Shown here: positions 35,257 to 46,195 of the stretch, one piece after another
How the letters are laid out: each line of letters opens with the position of its first letter
Position numbering within the stretch: position 1 is the stretch's first letter
NCBI GenBank assembly: GCA_938015445.1
Contig: CALLPE010000038.1
Coordinates: 124,001-188,000 of the forward strand
Source of the DNA: an uncultured Pirellulales bacterium
Lineage (GTDB): Bacteria; Planctomycetota; Planctomycetia; Pirellulales; Thermoguttaceae
Direction: 5' to 3'
Length of the DNA stretch: 64,000 nucleotides
Notes under the pieces: generated by a model
What the model was told of the DNA's origin: nothing
The model's database searches: none
What the model saw: the letters and a program-made list of their open reading frames with translations, nothing else
Made by a program: the position numbers and the translations under genes

Positions 35257-36384
35257 TTAGTAGCGGTAGGCAAGCCGCACGAAGAAGCCGTCCAGCAGCA
35301 GGTTGTTATCCGGCACCGCGCCAGGACTGAACGAGGCCAGATTGAACCAAGTGGCCATTTCGTAGCCTGCACTCACGTCCAAATTGTTGAGGGACCATGC
35401 CACTCCAGCGGCTGCCTCAAGGACTGGCAAAGCGCGCGTCGCTTCCTGGCGGTAGACCAAGTAACCGCCCTGGAGCAAGGCGGTACTTTCGGTATCGAAG
35501 ATGCCGGCCAGCACAGAACCCGCCCCGCGTCCGAAGACACTGATTCCGCTGCCCCCAAGCTGCCACCGTCCTTCGCCGCCCATTCGCAAGCCGTAAGCAT
35601 CGACCCGCGTGCGTCTTGTCAAGGCGAACGTGGTGGGAGTCTCGTTCCCTTCCAAGCCGTTAATGCTTTCCTCTTGACTAATGATCGCCCAGCGGAAACC
35701 GCCGAACAGCCGCAGGTTGGCGCAGTCGCCAAGTATGAAGCGACGGCCGATTTCCAGGTCGTTCACGTCGTACTTGAATGCGGTTCGTGCCTGAATGGCG
35801 TTCACATTGAGAAGATTTGTGTCACCCCGCCACGCCCTACTGATGGGCATCAATAGCACTGCGTCGACCGGGGTAGTGATAGAAGTCTCATCGTTAGTGT
35901 AATAGTATGCGTAAGTCCAGATGACATCCCAGCAGCTCGGGAAGCGGTAGCCTAGTCCAACCCGGATACCGTCGCGCCGCGGCAAGCTGATAGACAAGGA
36001 GTCGAGGTTGGTGACAGTCCGTTGTTCCAATTGGGTAGTGGTCTGAAGATAGCCGAACGTCAGTGCTTTGGAACGCACCTTCCAGTTGGTCCACTCGACG
36101 AAGGCCACTAAACCTGGGTCGCAAGCGCAGCAGGCGCCAAGGTCGCAGCCAGCGCCATTCTGCGGGCCGCAGGCGTCGCCCACAACGCAGCTACCTTTGG
36201 CGCCGGCTTCGCCGAAGGACGTCAGACGCAGTTGCGGCTGGTCCAGCCAGGCGCCGGCCGAATGGATTGCATCATCGGCACCACCTCGGAAAACCGTGGT
36301 CTGGTACTCATCAGCCGAAAGCAATGCTCCGCCGCACAAGGCGCAGAGCAACGCAACCAAGCACACCCCCCTTAAATTGTACAT
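35257..36384 (-). CDS. Lpg1974-family outer-membrane beta-barrel protein
   Basis: A 375-residue secreted protein with a signal peptide (about 1-26, ending GALLSADEY). The rest is rich in alternating beta-strands typical of a porin-like barrel, with a final aromatic strand (FFVRLAYRY) as outer-membrane proteins need for insertion. It is close to the Lpg1974 family (Legionella major outer-membrane protein type), common in planctomycetes in many copies. Four cysteines (CDLGACCACD) lie near residue 75, just after the signal; they may form disulfides. The ATG at 36384 has GGAGG seven bases upstream; the GTG at 36390 is the alternative. An intrinsic terminator follows. Confidence 0.85.
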   Translation of the reverse strand: MYNLRGVCLVALLCALCGGALLSADEYQTTVFRGGADDAIHSAGAWLDQPQLRLTSFGEAGAKGSCVVGDACGPQNGAGCDLGACCACDPGLVAFVEWTNWKVRSKALTFGYLQTTTQLEQRTVTNLDSLSISLPRRDGIRVGLGYRFPSCWDVIWTYAYYYTNDETSITTPVDAVLLMPISRAWRGDTNLLNVNAIQARTAFKYDVNDLEIGRRFILGDCANLRLFGGFRWAIISQEESINGLEGNETPTTFALTRRTRVDAYGLRMGGEGRWQLGGSGISVFGRGAGSVLAGIFDTESTALLQGGYLVYRQEATRALPVLEAAAGVAWSLNNLDVSAGYEMATWFNLASFSPGAVPDNNLLLDGFFVRLAYRY

Positions 36385-36874
36385 GTCCACCCCTCCTTAT
36401 GGAACATCGGGCAGCAAAACAGTCGGCCAAACAACGCGCTGCGGCGCCTCGACGCGTCTAGACGGCCCCATCCGAGCAGCGTCCGGGTGCGGGAGCGAGT
36501 CGGTTTTGTACCGCCTAGCACCACACTGTCTCGTACAGTTGGTATCGGCTGCAACGACTATGTCGGTAGAATCAATCTGGACAGCTTTTCCGATTTGGCC
36601 GAACTTGCCCACTCGAACGGCCGGTGCCTGCCTTGGGGTATTGGTGCAGCACCCTTTTTGACAGCCAGCACCTTTTAAGGAAGGTACTACGGCTGATTAA
36701 GGTAGGTACTCCGCCTGATCAAGGCAGGTACTCCGGTTGGGGCAGACGCTACCTTATGCCACTTATTGACACCGATGGCGATAGCTGCGACCGGCCACAA
36801 TTAGTGCTGACAGTGTGTACCTGCCTTTGCTGTGGATGCGATGGCTGAGTACCCAGCGCCGCGGCAGAAAACGT
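36385..36874. other. Intergenic region between nrdJ and the Lpg1974-type gene
   Basis: About 490 bases holding the promoter of the outer-membrane gene. It contains a three-copy 22-bp array (36677-36742). I see no gene and no hairpin with a T-run. Confidence 0.5.
36677..36742. repeat. Three-copy 22-bp tandem array
   Basis: Units 36677-36698, 36699-36720 and 36721-36742, similar but not identical. The common core is GGTACTNCG. It lies 293 bases upstream of the Lpg1974-type start and 132 bases beyond the nrdJ stop. Confidence 0.7.
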
Positions 36875-39800
36875 TCAAGAGCAGCCCATGTTGTGGCCGC
36901 AACTATAACATACGTAACAACTTCCGCTGCGGAAAGCGATTGCGCCGCACTCGTCGCAACTGGGAGCATCGGCCTGTAAGAAGGCCAGCTCGGCCATGCG
37001 GCTAGACAGTGGCAAGCCGGCAAACTCGACTGGCGCAGTGTTGCGGACCATAGATCCGCCGCTGTTAGCGCCACCGCCAACCCCAAGTGGTTTGTTTGCG
37101 GTGCCCTCTGCCGCTCCGCTGTCGGCCGCACTGGTGCTCCGCGAGGAGCCGTTGCCGGCCGCTGCTAAATCGCCCAGTAAGAAGTGCTCGGCGGCGTTGG
37201 GAGAAGCTAATCCTTGCCACACGGCCAGCCCGCCGACCATCGTGGCGGCGGGCCGACGCTCTGCTTCAGCGGACGTGTCTCCGTTTGCATCGTCAGAAGG
37301 CGTTGCCAGCGGCGGAGCATTAGGCCCGGTGCACTTGTTGGCCTCGCGGTAACCCGGCAAGAAGGTCATCCCCAACCAGCGGAAGATGTAATCGACAATG
37401 CTCTTGGCGATGCGGATATCGGGGTTATTGGTGAATCCCATCGGCTCGAACCGCGTGTGCGAGAACTTCCGCACGTACACCTCCAAGGGTACGCCGTACT
37501 GTAGGCTCATCGACACAGCGGTGCCGAAGCAGTCCATCAATCCACCGATAGTGCTGCCCTCCTTGGCCATGGTGATGAACAACTCGCCCGGCCGACCGTC
37601 GGGATACAAGCCCACGGTAATGTACCCCTCGTTGCCTGCGACGCTGAACTTGTGGGTAATAGAGCGACGGGTGTCAGGCAGCCGTTCCCGTCGGGGCGCC
37701 GGGGTGGGTTGCTCGGCGCTTTTCTCGGTTTTCACCTTGGTCGAGACCGGCTGGGCCTGCTTAGAGCCGTCGCGGTAAATCGCCAGGGCCTTCAGCCCCA
37801 AGCGCCAACCTTCCATATAAGCATCGGCTACGTCCGCTGGAGTGACGCTGTTGGGCATGTTGACGGTCTTCGATATCGCCCCGGATATGAACGGCTGTGC
37901 GGCGGCCATCATGCGAATGTGCGCCCGCCAATGGATCGAGCGCGTACCTTTCCGCGGTTGCAAAGCGCAATCGAACACCGGCACGTGTTCTGGCTTAAGC
38001 TCCGGCGCGCCTTCGATGGTGTCTTCCTGCTGGATGTATTTGACGATTGCTTCGATCTGGCTTGGACTGTAGCCGAGCGTTTGCAGCGCCAGCGGCACCG
38101 TCTGATTGACAAGTTTCAGCACGCCCCCGCCGGCAAGCTGCTTGTATTTGACTAAAGCGATGTCTGGCTCGATGCCAGTGGTGTCGCAATCCATCATAAA
38201 GCTAATGGTGCCTGTCGGCGCCAGCACGGTCATCTGCGCGTTGCGGAAACCGTGCCGTCTACCCTCGGCCAGTACGCGGTCCCAGGTGTGGCGCGCGGCT
38301 TCCAGCAGATAATCGGGGCATGCGACGATCTGGTCCACCTTCTGCCAGTGCATTTCCATCACCTGTAGCATTGGCTCGCGGTTGGCCTCGAAGGCCTCGA
38401 ACGGGCCCACCGCGGCGGCCAACTCGATGCTCGCCAGGCAGGCCGCGCCGTGCATCAAGGCAGTGATCGCGCCGCACAGCCCGCGCGCCTCGTCAGAGTC
38501 GTAAGGCAAGCCGCTGGCCATTATCAGACTGCCCAAGTTCGAATAGCCCAACCCGATCGAGCGAAAAACGTGGCTATTCTGCGCGATTTTGCGGGTAGGA
38601 TAGCTGGCGTGATCGACCAGTATTTCCTGGGCGATGAACACAATGCGGCAAGCGGCCTGGAACCGCTGGAAGTCGAACTTGCCGTCCTCGCGGCGGAAGC
38701 GCATCAAGTTCATACTCGCCAGGTTGCAGGCCGAATCGTCCAGGAACATGTACTCCGAGCACGGGTTGGAGGCATTGATCCGCCCGGAATTCGGACAAGT
38801 GTGCCAGCGGTTGATCGTCGTGTCGTACTGCAAACCGGGATCGCCGCAGAACCAGGCCGCGTGGGCAATCTTGTTGAACAGTTCGCGCGCCGAGTACACA
38901 GGACCGCTGCGCGAAGGATCGGTAACCCAACGGGTGGTCCACGGCTTGTCGGCCTCGACGGCTTGCATGAACTCGTCGGATACCCGTACCGATAAGTTAG
39001 CGTTCTGGAAGAGCACCGAATCGTATGCTTCGGCCGGATCGTAGCCTTGTTCGATCAGTGCGCGGGCTTTCTTCTCCTCGCGCGACTTGCACTCGATGAA
39101 CTCCAGGATGTCGGGATGCCAGTCCTTGAGCGACTGCATCTTGGCCGCCCGGCGCGTCTTCCCTCCGCTTTTAACCACCGCCGCTATCTGATCGTACACC
39201 CGCATGAACGACAGTGGCCCCGACGGCCGACCGCCTCCGGAAAGCTTTTCCCGACAAGAACGCAGCGTGCTCAAGTCGGTTCCCGTTCCGGAGCCGAACT
39301 TGAAGAGCATTGCTTCGCTGCGTGCCAGCTCCATGATGTCTTCCATGCTGTCGCCCACGCTCTGGATAAAGCAAGCAGAAGCTTGTGGGTATTCATAGGG
39401 GTTTTCTGGCTGCTCGACTTGCCCGCTTCGCTTGTTCCAGCTCCAGTTGCACTGCGCGCCGCGGATACCGTACTGATGATAAAGTCCGACGTTGAACCAC
39501 ACCGGCGAGTTGAACGACGCGTACTGGTGCAGGCACAACCAAGCCAGTTCGCGGTAGAATCGCTCGCCGTCGGCAGCCGTGGCGAAGTAGCCGTCCTCGA
39601 TTCCCCAATCGGCGATGGTCCGGCACACCCGATGTATCAATTGCCGCACGCTGCGCTCGCGTTGCGGTGTGCCTGCCTCGCCGTAAAAGTACTTGTTGGC
39701 TACCACGTTGGTCGCCAATTGGCTCCATGTAATGGGGAACTCGCAATCGGTCTGCTCGAAAATCACTCGCCCGGTCGCATCCTTTATCGCGGCAGTGCGT

Positions 39801-39889
39801 TTTTCCCACTCGACGGTATCGAACGGGCTGTCCAGTTCTGGCGGACAGAACGTCGGGGTTATGGTAATCCCGCGGGAAGTCCGCAGCAT
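36875..39889 (-). CDS. nrdJ: Adenosylcobalamin-dependent (class II) ribonucleotide reductase
   Basis: A 1004-residue cytoplasmic enzyme making deoxynucleotides with coenzyme B12, so it needs no oxygen. The radical-site triad is visible in NPCSEY (Asn, Cys, Glu at about 374-378). The redox cysteines appear at ASACFIQS and DSACNLAS, and the substrate loop at GTGTDLSTLRS. The C-terminus carries a zinc-ribbon-like CDEC...CYVCYSCG tail, typical of planctomycete and actinobacterial NrdJ. Two starts are possible: ATG 39889 with GGGGAG in good position (used here), or ATG 39961 with GGAAGGA, adding 24 residues. Promoter and NrdR-like boxes lie about 300 bases upstream. No nrdAB or nrdDG is in the window. 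Confidence 0.96.
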   Translation of the reverse strand: MLRTSRGITITPTFCPPELDSPFDTVEWEKRTAAIKDATGRVIFEQTDCEFPITWSQLATNVVANKYFYGEAGTPQRERSVRQLIHRVCRTIADWGIEDGYFATAADGERFYRELAWLCLHQYASFNSPVWFNVGLYHQYGIRGAQCNWSWNKRSGQVEQPENPYEYPQASACFIQSVGDSMEDIMELARSEAMLFKFGSGTGTDLSTLRSCREKLSGGGRPSGPLSFMRVYDQIAAVVKSGGKTRRAAKMQSLKDWHPDILEFIECKSREEKKARALIEQGYDPAEAYDSVLFQNANLSVRVSDEFMQAVEADKPWTTRWVTDPSRSGPVYSARELFNKIAHAAWFCGDPGLQYDTTINRWHTCPNSGRINASNPCSEYMFLDDSACNLASMNLMRFRREDGKFDFQRFQAACRIVFIAQEILVDHASYPTRKIAQNSHVFRSIGLGYSNLGSLIMASGLPYDSDEARGLCGAITALMHGAACLASIELAAAVGPFEAFEANREPMLQVMEMHWQKVDQIVACPDYLLEAARHTWDRVLAEGRRHGFRNAQMTVLAPTGTISFMMDCDTTGIEPDIALVKYKQLAGGGVLKLVNQTVPLALQTLGYSPSQIEAIVKYIQQEDTIEGAPELKPEHVPVFDCALQPRKGTRSIHWRAHIRMMAAAQPFISGAISKTVNMPNSVTPADVADAYMEGWRLGLKALAIYRDGSKQAQPVSTKVKTEKSAEQPTPAPRRERLPDTRRSITHKFSVAGNEGYITVGLYPDGRPGELFITMAKEGSTIGGLMDCFGTAVSMSLQYGVPLEVYVRKFSHTRFEPMGFTNNPDIRIAKSIVDYIFRWLGMTFLPGYREANKCTGPNAPPLATPSDDANGDTSAEAERRPAATMVGGLAVWQGLASPNAAEHFLLGDLAAAGNGSSRSTSAADSGAAEGTANKPLGVGGGANSGGSMVRNTAPVEFAGLPLSSRMAELAFLQADAPSCDECGAIAFRSGSCYVCYSCGHNMGCS

Positions 39890-40264
39890 GGTTCGCTCCC
39901 CATGCGACTCGATTGAACCCACCCCACCAGTACGCGGCGAAAACTCTTCCAAGTGTTCCATAGTTCCCAGAGTCCTTCCAAAAGTTGACCGAGGGCATCC
40001 AATCCAAGCGACCCACCGTCGTGTTATTTGGGCGTCAAATGGCCGTGAATCATCCGTCAGCCGCCCAAGGCTGCGTCTTTGGCCGTACCGGCAGACGGCA
40101 GACGCATCGGGCAGGGGCGCAAAGCCACCGCCGTTGGTTGTCAGCGTAGGCTTCAGCGGGCCGCCTGCACCCGAGCATCCCCCGTGCCGAACCGCGCCGC
40201 CGTAACAACTGCGAAACGGTCTATTACGAAGCGGTCTTACCACAAGCCAAAGAGCATTGTCTGA

Positions 40265-40311
40265 CCACTATATATTGTAGCAGATGCCCATGTAACCACA
40301 ACATAATGATC
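40265..40311 (-). promoter_or_regulatory. nrdJ promoter overlapped by two NrdR-box-like sites
   Basis: Box 1, CCACTATATATTGTAG (40265-40280), matches the NrdR consensus at 13 of 16 positions. Box 2, CCACAACATAATGATC (40296-40311), matches at about 10 of 16. The 15-base spacing is that of paired NrdR sites. On the minus strand a -10 (TACAAT, 40274-40279) and a -35 (TTGTGG, 40296-40301) fit with a 16-base spacer, so the boxes cover the promoter. NrdR represses ribonucleotide reductase genes in response to ATP/dATP. Distance to nrdJ is about 300 bases, giving a long leader. Confidence 0.75.
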
Positions 40312-40553
40312 AGATGGCCCTATCATAGGGCTTTACGGGAATCGGTCAAGCATCCCGTCTAACCGTGTCGTAACAGCCATTTTGCTAGCACTTTGCGCAG
40401 TTGATACCACTTTTGTGTATAAAGGCATACACCTAGTGTTCACCCGCTGTAAGTTGCAATATGGCAAAGACTTGGGAAAAGAGCTGACAAGACGGGCAAC
40501 GATGACCCCTTCGATCCGGAATTTTTCCCGCGGTTTTGGACGACTGCGCAAAA

Positions 40554-40588
40554 TAGGATGCATAGAAAACTAGGATGTGTAGAAAAAC
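40554..40588. repeat. 17-18-bp tandem near-duplication
   Basis: Units 40554-40570 and 40571-40588, differing at two bases and one length change. The first unit contains TAGGATGCATAGAAAAC. It lies between nrdJ and the Gfo/Idh/MocA gene. Confidence 0.6.
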
Positions 40589-40733
40589 CGTCAGGCGGTA
40601 TCGCGGTCAGCCAGCGGGAAAGACGGCGCCGGGGCGTCTGCCCACTAGCCACGTGCGGCCGGTATTGCCGGTTAACCACCGGGCAATACAGGCGAACTAG
40701 GACCGCCCTTCCCGCTGCTTGCGGCGGAGCTTT

Positions 40734-40772
40734 CACCTAGCGGTTATACAACCACCCAGCGGTTACACGAAC
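40734..40772. repeat. 19-20-bp tandem duplication spanning the Gfo/Idh/MocA stop codon
   Basis: Units 40734-40752 and 40753-40772. The right unit holds the last codons and TAA (40763-40765) of the oxidoreductase; the left unit repeats them beyond the stop, including a second TAA-like triplet. Confidence 0.65.
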
Positions 40773-42094
40773 TTCGTCAGGCCTGGCATGGCGATAGGGT
40801 AGCCGCCATCGGCTTGGGGCACGATCGGCGGCTGAGCGTCGAAAGCGTATCGCTCCGGCGAAAGTGTTTCCTTCGAGTTTAGCGCCTGTTCCCAACTGAG
40901 CATCTGCCCGGTGTAAGTGACCATGCGCCCCAGGATCGCCATCATCGTGCTGTAGGCCATCCACACGCCGTCGTTATGGGCAGCGCCTGCGCGGATGGAG
41001 CGGAACAACGCTTCGTGCTCGGCGCGGTACATGTCGCACGGCGGACCGCTGTACTTCCAGCTCGTTTGGCCTTCTATCGAATGCTTCAAAACATCTGCCC
41101 GCCCCTTGGTGCCGTGGAAGATGTCGGAGACCTCGTTGTAACAGTTGGCCATCTGGCGGCAGAAACTGTAGACTCGGGCGCCGTTGCCATACTCGTACAC
41201 AACCGCATGATGGTCATAGATGTTGCCGAACTGCGGCGCGGTGCGCACCTGCCTGCCGCCCAGTCCCCAGGCACGCGCCGGTGGCCGATTGCCCATCGCC
41301 CACAGCGCTTTGTCCAAACTGTGTACGTGCTGCTCGACGTTGTGGTCGCCCGATAGCCAGGTGAAGTAATACCAATTGCGCATCTGGAATTCCATTTCGG
41401 TCCAGTCGGGCTGTCGGGGGCGCTGCCATAGCGTGCCCGTGTTGTACGTTTCTTGGATGGCCAGGATGTCGCCAATGGCGCCGTCGAGCACTCGCTTCAT
41501 CGTCTCCTGCACACCGGTGTGATACCGCCAGCAAAAGCCCGATACCACCGACAGCCCCTTCTGCTTGGCCAATTCGGCCGACTCCAGGATGCTGCGCACG
41601 CCAGGGGCGTCCACGGCCATGGGCTTTTCGCAGAAGACGTGTTTGCCAGCCTCGACGCAGGCCTTCAGGTGCAGAGGGCGGAAGTGCGGCGGAGTAGCAA
41701 GCAGCACTACGTCCACGCCGCTAGCGATCAACTGCTTGTAGCCCTCGAAACCGGCAAAGCATGTTTCCGGGGTGACTTTTACCCGGTCGGCAATGGCCTC
41801 GTTTTTCTGGAGGGATTTCAGGCAGTTTTGCATTCGGTCGACAAAGGCGTCGGACAGTGCAACCAGTTGGGTGTTTTTGTCGGCTACTAGTGCGTCGCGG
41901 GCAGCGCCGGTGCCGCGCCCGCCGCAGCCGATCAGACCGACCCGCAGTACCTCGTCGCCGGCGGCGTGTGCGCTGCGGGCAATCGACAAACCAACCGCTG
42001 CCGCTGCCCCCGCTGCGCCGACCGCTGCCGACCGGCGCAAGAAATCTCGTCTGCAAGCACGCGAATGTGGAGAGAACCGTTGGTGGTAAGACAT
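40763..42094 (-). CDS. Tat-exported Gfo/Idh/MocA-family oxidoreductase
   Basis: A 443-residue NAD(P)-dependent oxidoreductase. A twin-arginine signal (RRDFLRRSAAVGAAGAAA, about 14-31) directs folded export. The Rossmann fold has GLIGCGGRGTG (about 53-63), the sugar-binding motif EKPMAVD is at about 158-164, and the C-terminal alpha/beta domain follows. Such enzymes oxidise sugars or sugar acids, and planctomycetes carry many Tat-exported members. It differs from the usual intracellular members by its export signal. AAGGA precedes the ATG at 42094. The DUF4349 gene ends 70 bases upstream on the same strand. Substrate unknown. Confidence 0.9.
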   Translation of the reverse strand: MSYHQRFSPHSRACRRDFLRRSAAVGAAGAAAAVGLSIARSAHAAGDEVLRVGLIGCGGRGTGAARDALVADKNTQLVALSDAFVDRMQNCLKSLQKNEAIADRVKVTPETCFAGFEGYKQLIASGVDVVLLATPPHFRPLHLKACVEAGKHVFCEKPMAVDAPGVRSILESAELAKQKGLSVVSGFCWRYHTGVQETMKRVLDGAIGDILAIQETYNTGTLWQRPRQPDWTEMEFQMRNWYYFTWLSGDHNVEQHVHSLDKALWAMGNRPPARAWGLGGRQVRTAPQFGNIYDHHAVVYEYGNGARVYSFCRQMANCYNEVSDIFHGTKGRADVLKHSIEGQTSWKYSGPPCDMYRAEHEALFRSIRAGAAHNDGVWMAYSTMMAILGRMVTYTGQMLSWEQALNSKETLSPERYAFDAQPPIVPQADGGYPIAMPGLTKFV

Positions 42095-42145
42095 GGCAAG
42101 AATCCTTGGGGGTAAGACTACAAGGCAATCGACCTATTCGGTTGG

Positions 42146-42175
42146 ATTATTATTGCGGCTATTATTATTGCGGCT
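42146..42175. repeat. Exact 15-bp tandem duplication spanning the DUF4349 stop codon
   Basis: ATTATTATTGCGGCT occurs at 42146-42160 and again at 42161-42175. The right copy contains the last codons and TAA (42165-42167) of the DUF4349 gene. Confidence 0.8.
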
Positions 42176-43109
42176 GACGGGTGGCCTGAGCAACCCGGCG
42201 GGCGCGCCAACGCTTCCACGCGCGCCGCAGCCAGAAGAAAAGCGGCGAGAATACCACCCCCAGCACCACCACCCACGGCGCAGCGGCCACGGCGGCAATC
42301 GACAGCGCCCGGCCCGTTTCCACCAGCGCGGTTATGGAAATCTGCCACGCACGCCGCACCTCGGTACCGTAGCTGGGGGCTTCTTCCGGCTGATAGCCTT
42401 TGATCTCTTCGACCGAAATAGTGACGGTAGTAAGCGCCGCAAGGTTGTCCAGCAGTCGCAGCCGTCCTTCGAGGCGTTCGATCTCGCCGCGGACGCGGAA
42501 AAGCTCTCGTTCGACCTGAAGCACCTCGGTCAGCTTGCCGGTGGCGTCTTCGAGCAATTGAACCAGCCGCTTCTCCTCGGTCTTTTTGTTGCGCAGTCGG
42601 GCATCTACGTCGTAGTATTCTTCGGTAACGTCCTTGGAGTCGGAAGCGATCCGCCGCACTTCGCCCAGGCTACGCGCGGCCTGCAAGAAGGCCTCGTACT
42701 GGTCGACCGGGATGCGAACGGTCCACTGCCCGCTGCGCGGCCGCCCAGGCGTGCTATAGATGTTCGACCGTGCCACATAACCGTTGTGCTTGCGGACGAG
42801 CAGCTCGATTGCTGCGGGGGTTTCGTCGAAAGATTCCACCACCAAATCCACTGTGGCGGTGTAGATGATCTTGCGCTGCAAGGCGGCCACGTTTGGCGGG
42901 CGAGGGGTTTCGTCGGCATTTGGCGATTGGTCGGTTTTCGCTTCCGCAGCTTCCGGGTAATCGGCCGTTGACGGCGCCTCCCGCATTGCTGCGCTGTGCT
43001 CCAGAGCTGCTCGGTACTCGTAGGCTTTGCCACAACCGGCCGCCACGCACATTGCCATCCACAGTGCCCCACACACCCAACACCAATTCCGGCCAGAGAA
43101 TAACCCCAT
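42165..43109 (-). CDS. DUF4349-family lipoprotein with membrane anchors
   Basis: A 314-residue protein. The N-terminus is a lipoprotein signal (about 1-26; CVAAGCGKAYE, lipid Cys about 26). Residues about 90-245 match DUF4349, with IIYTATVDLVVES, a helical coiled-coil part with KKTEEKRLVQLLED and LFRVRGEIERLEGRL, and TVTISVEEIK. A hydrophobic segment (about 270-295) near the C-terminus would cross the membrane. DUF4349 proteins are envelope proteins of unknown function. ATG at 43109 has AAGGGGAG upstream. It precedes the oxidoreductase gene and follows mutS on the same strand; the upstream spacer has a repeat array (43127-43290). Confidence 0.82.
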   Translation of the reverse strand: MGLFSGRNWCWVCGALWMAMCVAAGCGKAYEYRAALEHSAAMREAPSTADYPEAAEAKTDQSPNADETPRPPNVAALQRKIIYTATVDLVVESFDETPAAIELLVRKHNGYVARSNIYSTPGRPRSGQWTVRIPVDQYEAFLQAARSLGEVRRIASDSKDVTEEYYDVDARLRNKKTEEKRLVQLLEDATGKLTEVLQVERELFRVRGEIERLEGRLRLLDNLAALTTVTISVEEIKGYQPEEAPSYGTEVRRAWQISITALVETGRALSIAAVAAAPWVVVLGVVFSPLFFWLRRAWKRWRARRVAQATRQPQ

Positions 43110-43126
43110 ATGCTCCCCTTTGCACA

Positions 43127-43290
43127 GAAAGTGTCCGCGCCCCCGGACGTTGATGCACCTTATAGTAACTGTACAACTTGATTGCGGTTATGGGGCCCGG
43201 TTGCCCCGGACGTTGACGCACCTTATAGCAAGAGAAAGTGTCCGCGCCCTCGGACGTTGATGCACCCGACGTCCGGACGTTGTTGCACGC
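43127..43290. repeat. Four-copy GGACGTTGATGCA-type repeats between mutS and the DUF4349 gene
   Basis: Four related units: 43141-43165, 43204-43228, 43247-43267 and 43271-43290, sharing GGACGTTGNTGCAC; the first two also share CCTTATAG. A second motif, GAAAGTGTCCGCGCC, occurs at 43127-43141 and 43234-43248. The set lies 20-180 bases upstream of the DUF4349 start. Spacing is irregular, so this may be a regulatory array rather than simple slippage. Confidence 0.65.
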
Positions 43291-43300
43291 GACGTAGAAC

Positions 43301-45991
<2,691 letters not shown>

Positions 45992-46195
45992 GACTACTAT
46001 GCTAACAAAGCGATCGCCGGCGAGAACAGGCAGCCTGCCCTAGGGCGACGGCGTGTTCGGCGACATTTATGTTGCCGACGGACGGCGAGCGAGGGTTCTC
46101 GCTGATAGGAGCGATCCCGCGGCCAACGTCGTATCACGAAGCCGGCTTTGAAGTTCGGACGAGTGTTTCCGCAGACAGTACTGGTCTGTGAACTG

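Larger units (their letters stand above)
39962..40733. other. nrdJ leader and intergenic region
   Basis: About 770 bases. From 39962 to 40264 is the GC-rich nrdJ leader; 40265-40311 is the promoter with NrdR-like boxes. The rest to 40570 is more AT-rich. It holds a short hairpin at 40316-40331 (GGCCCTA/TAGGGCT) and a 17-18-bp near-duplication at 40554-40588. No convincing gene. Confidence 0.55.

Noticed and set aside
39962..40243. N-terminal extension of nrdJ to 40243, and a cobalamin riboswitch in the leader
   Set aside because: The extended residues look like translated spacer. The leader has fragments GGTGCA and GCGGCCCGC, but no ACTGT and no B12-box GACCTGCC. An Infernal search with the cobalamin model would settle it.
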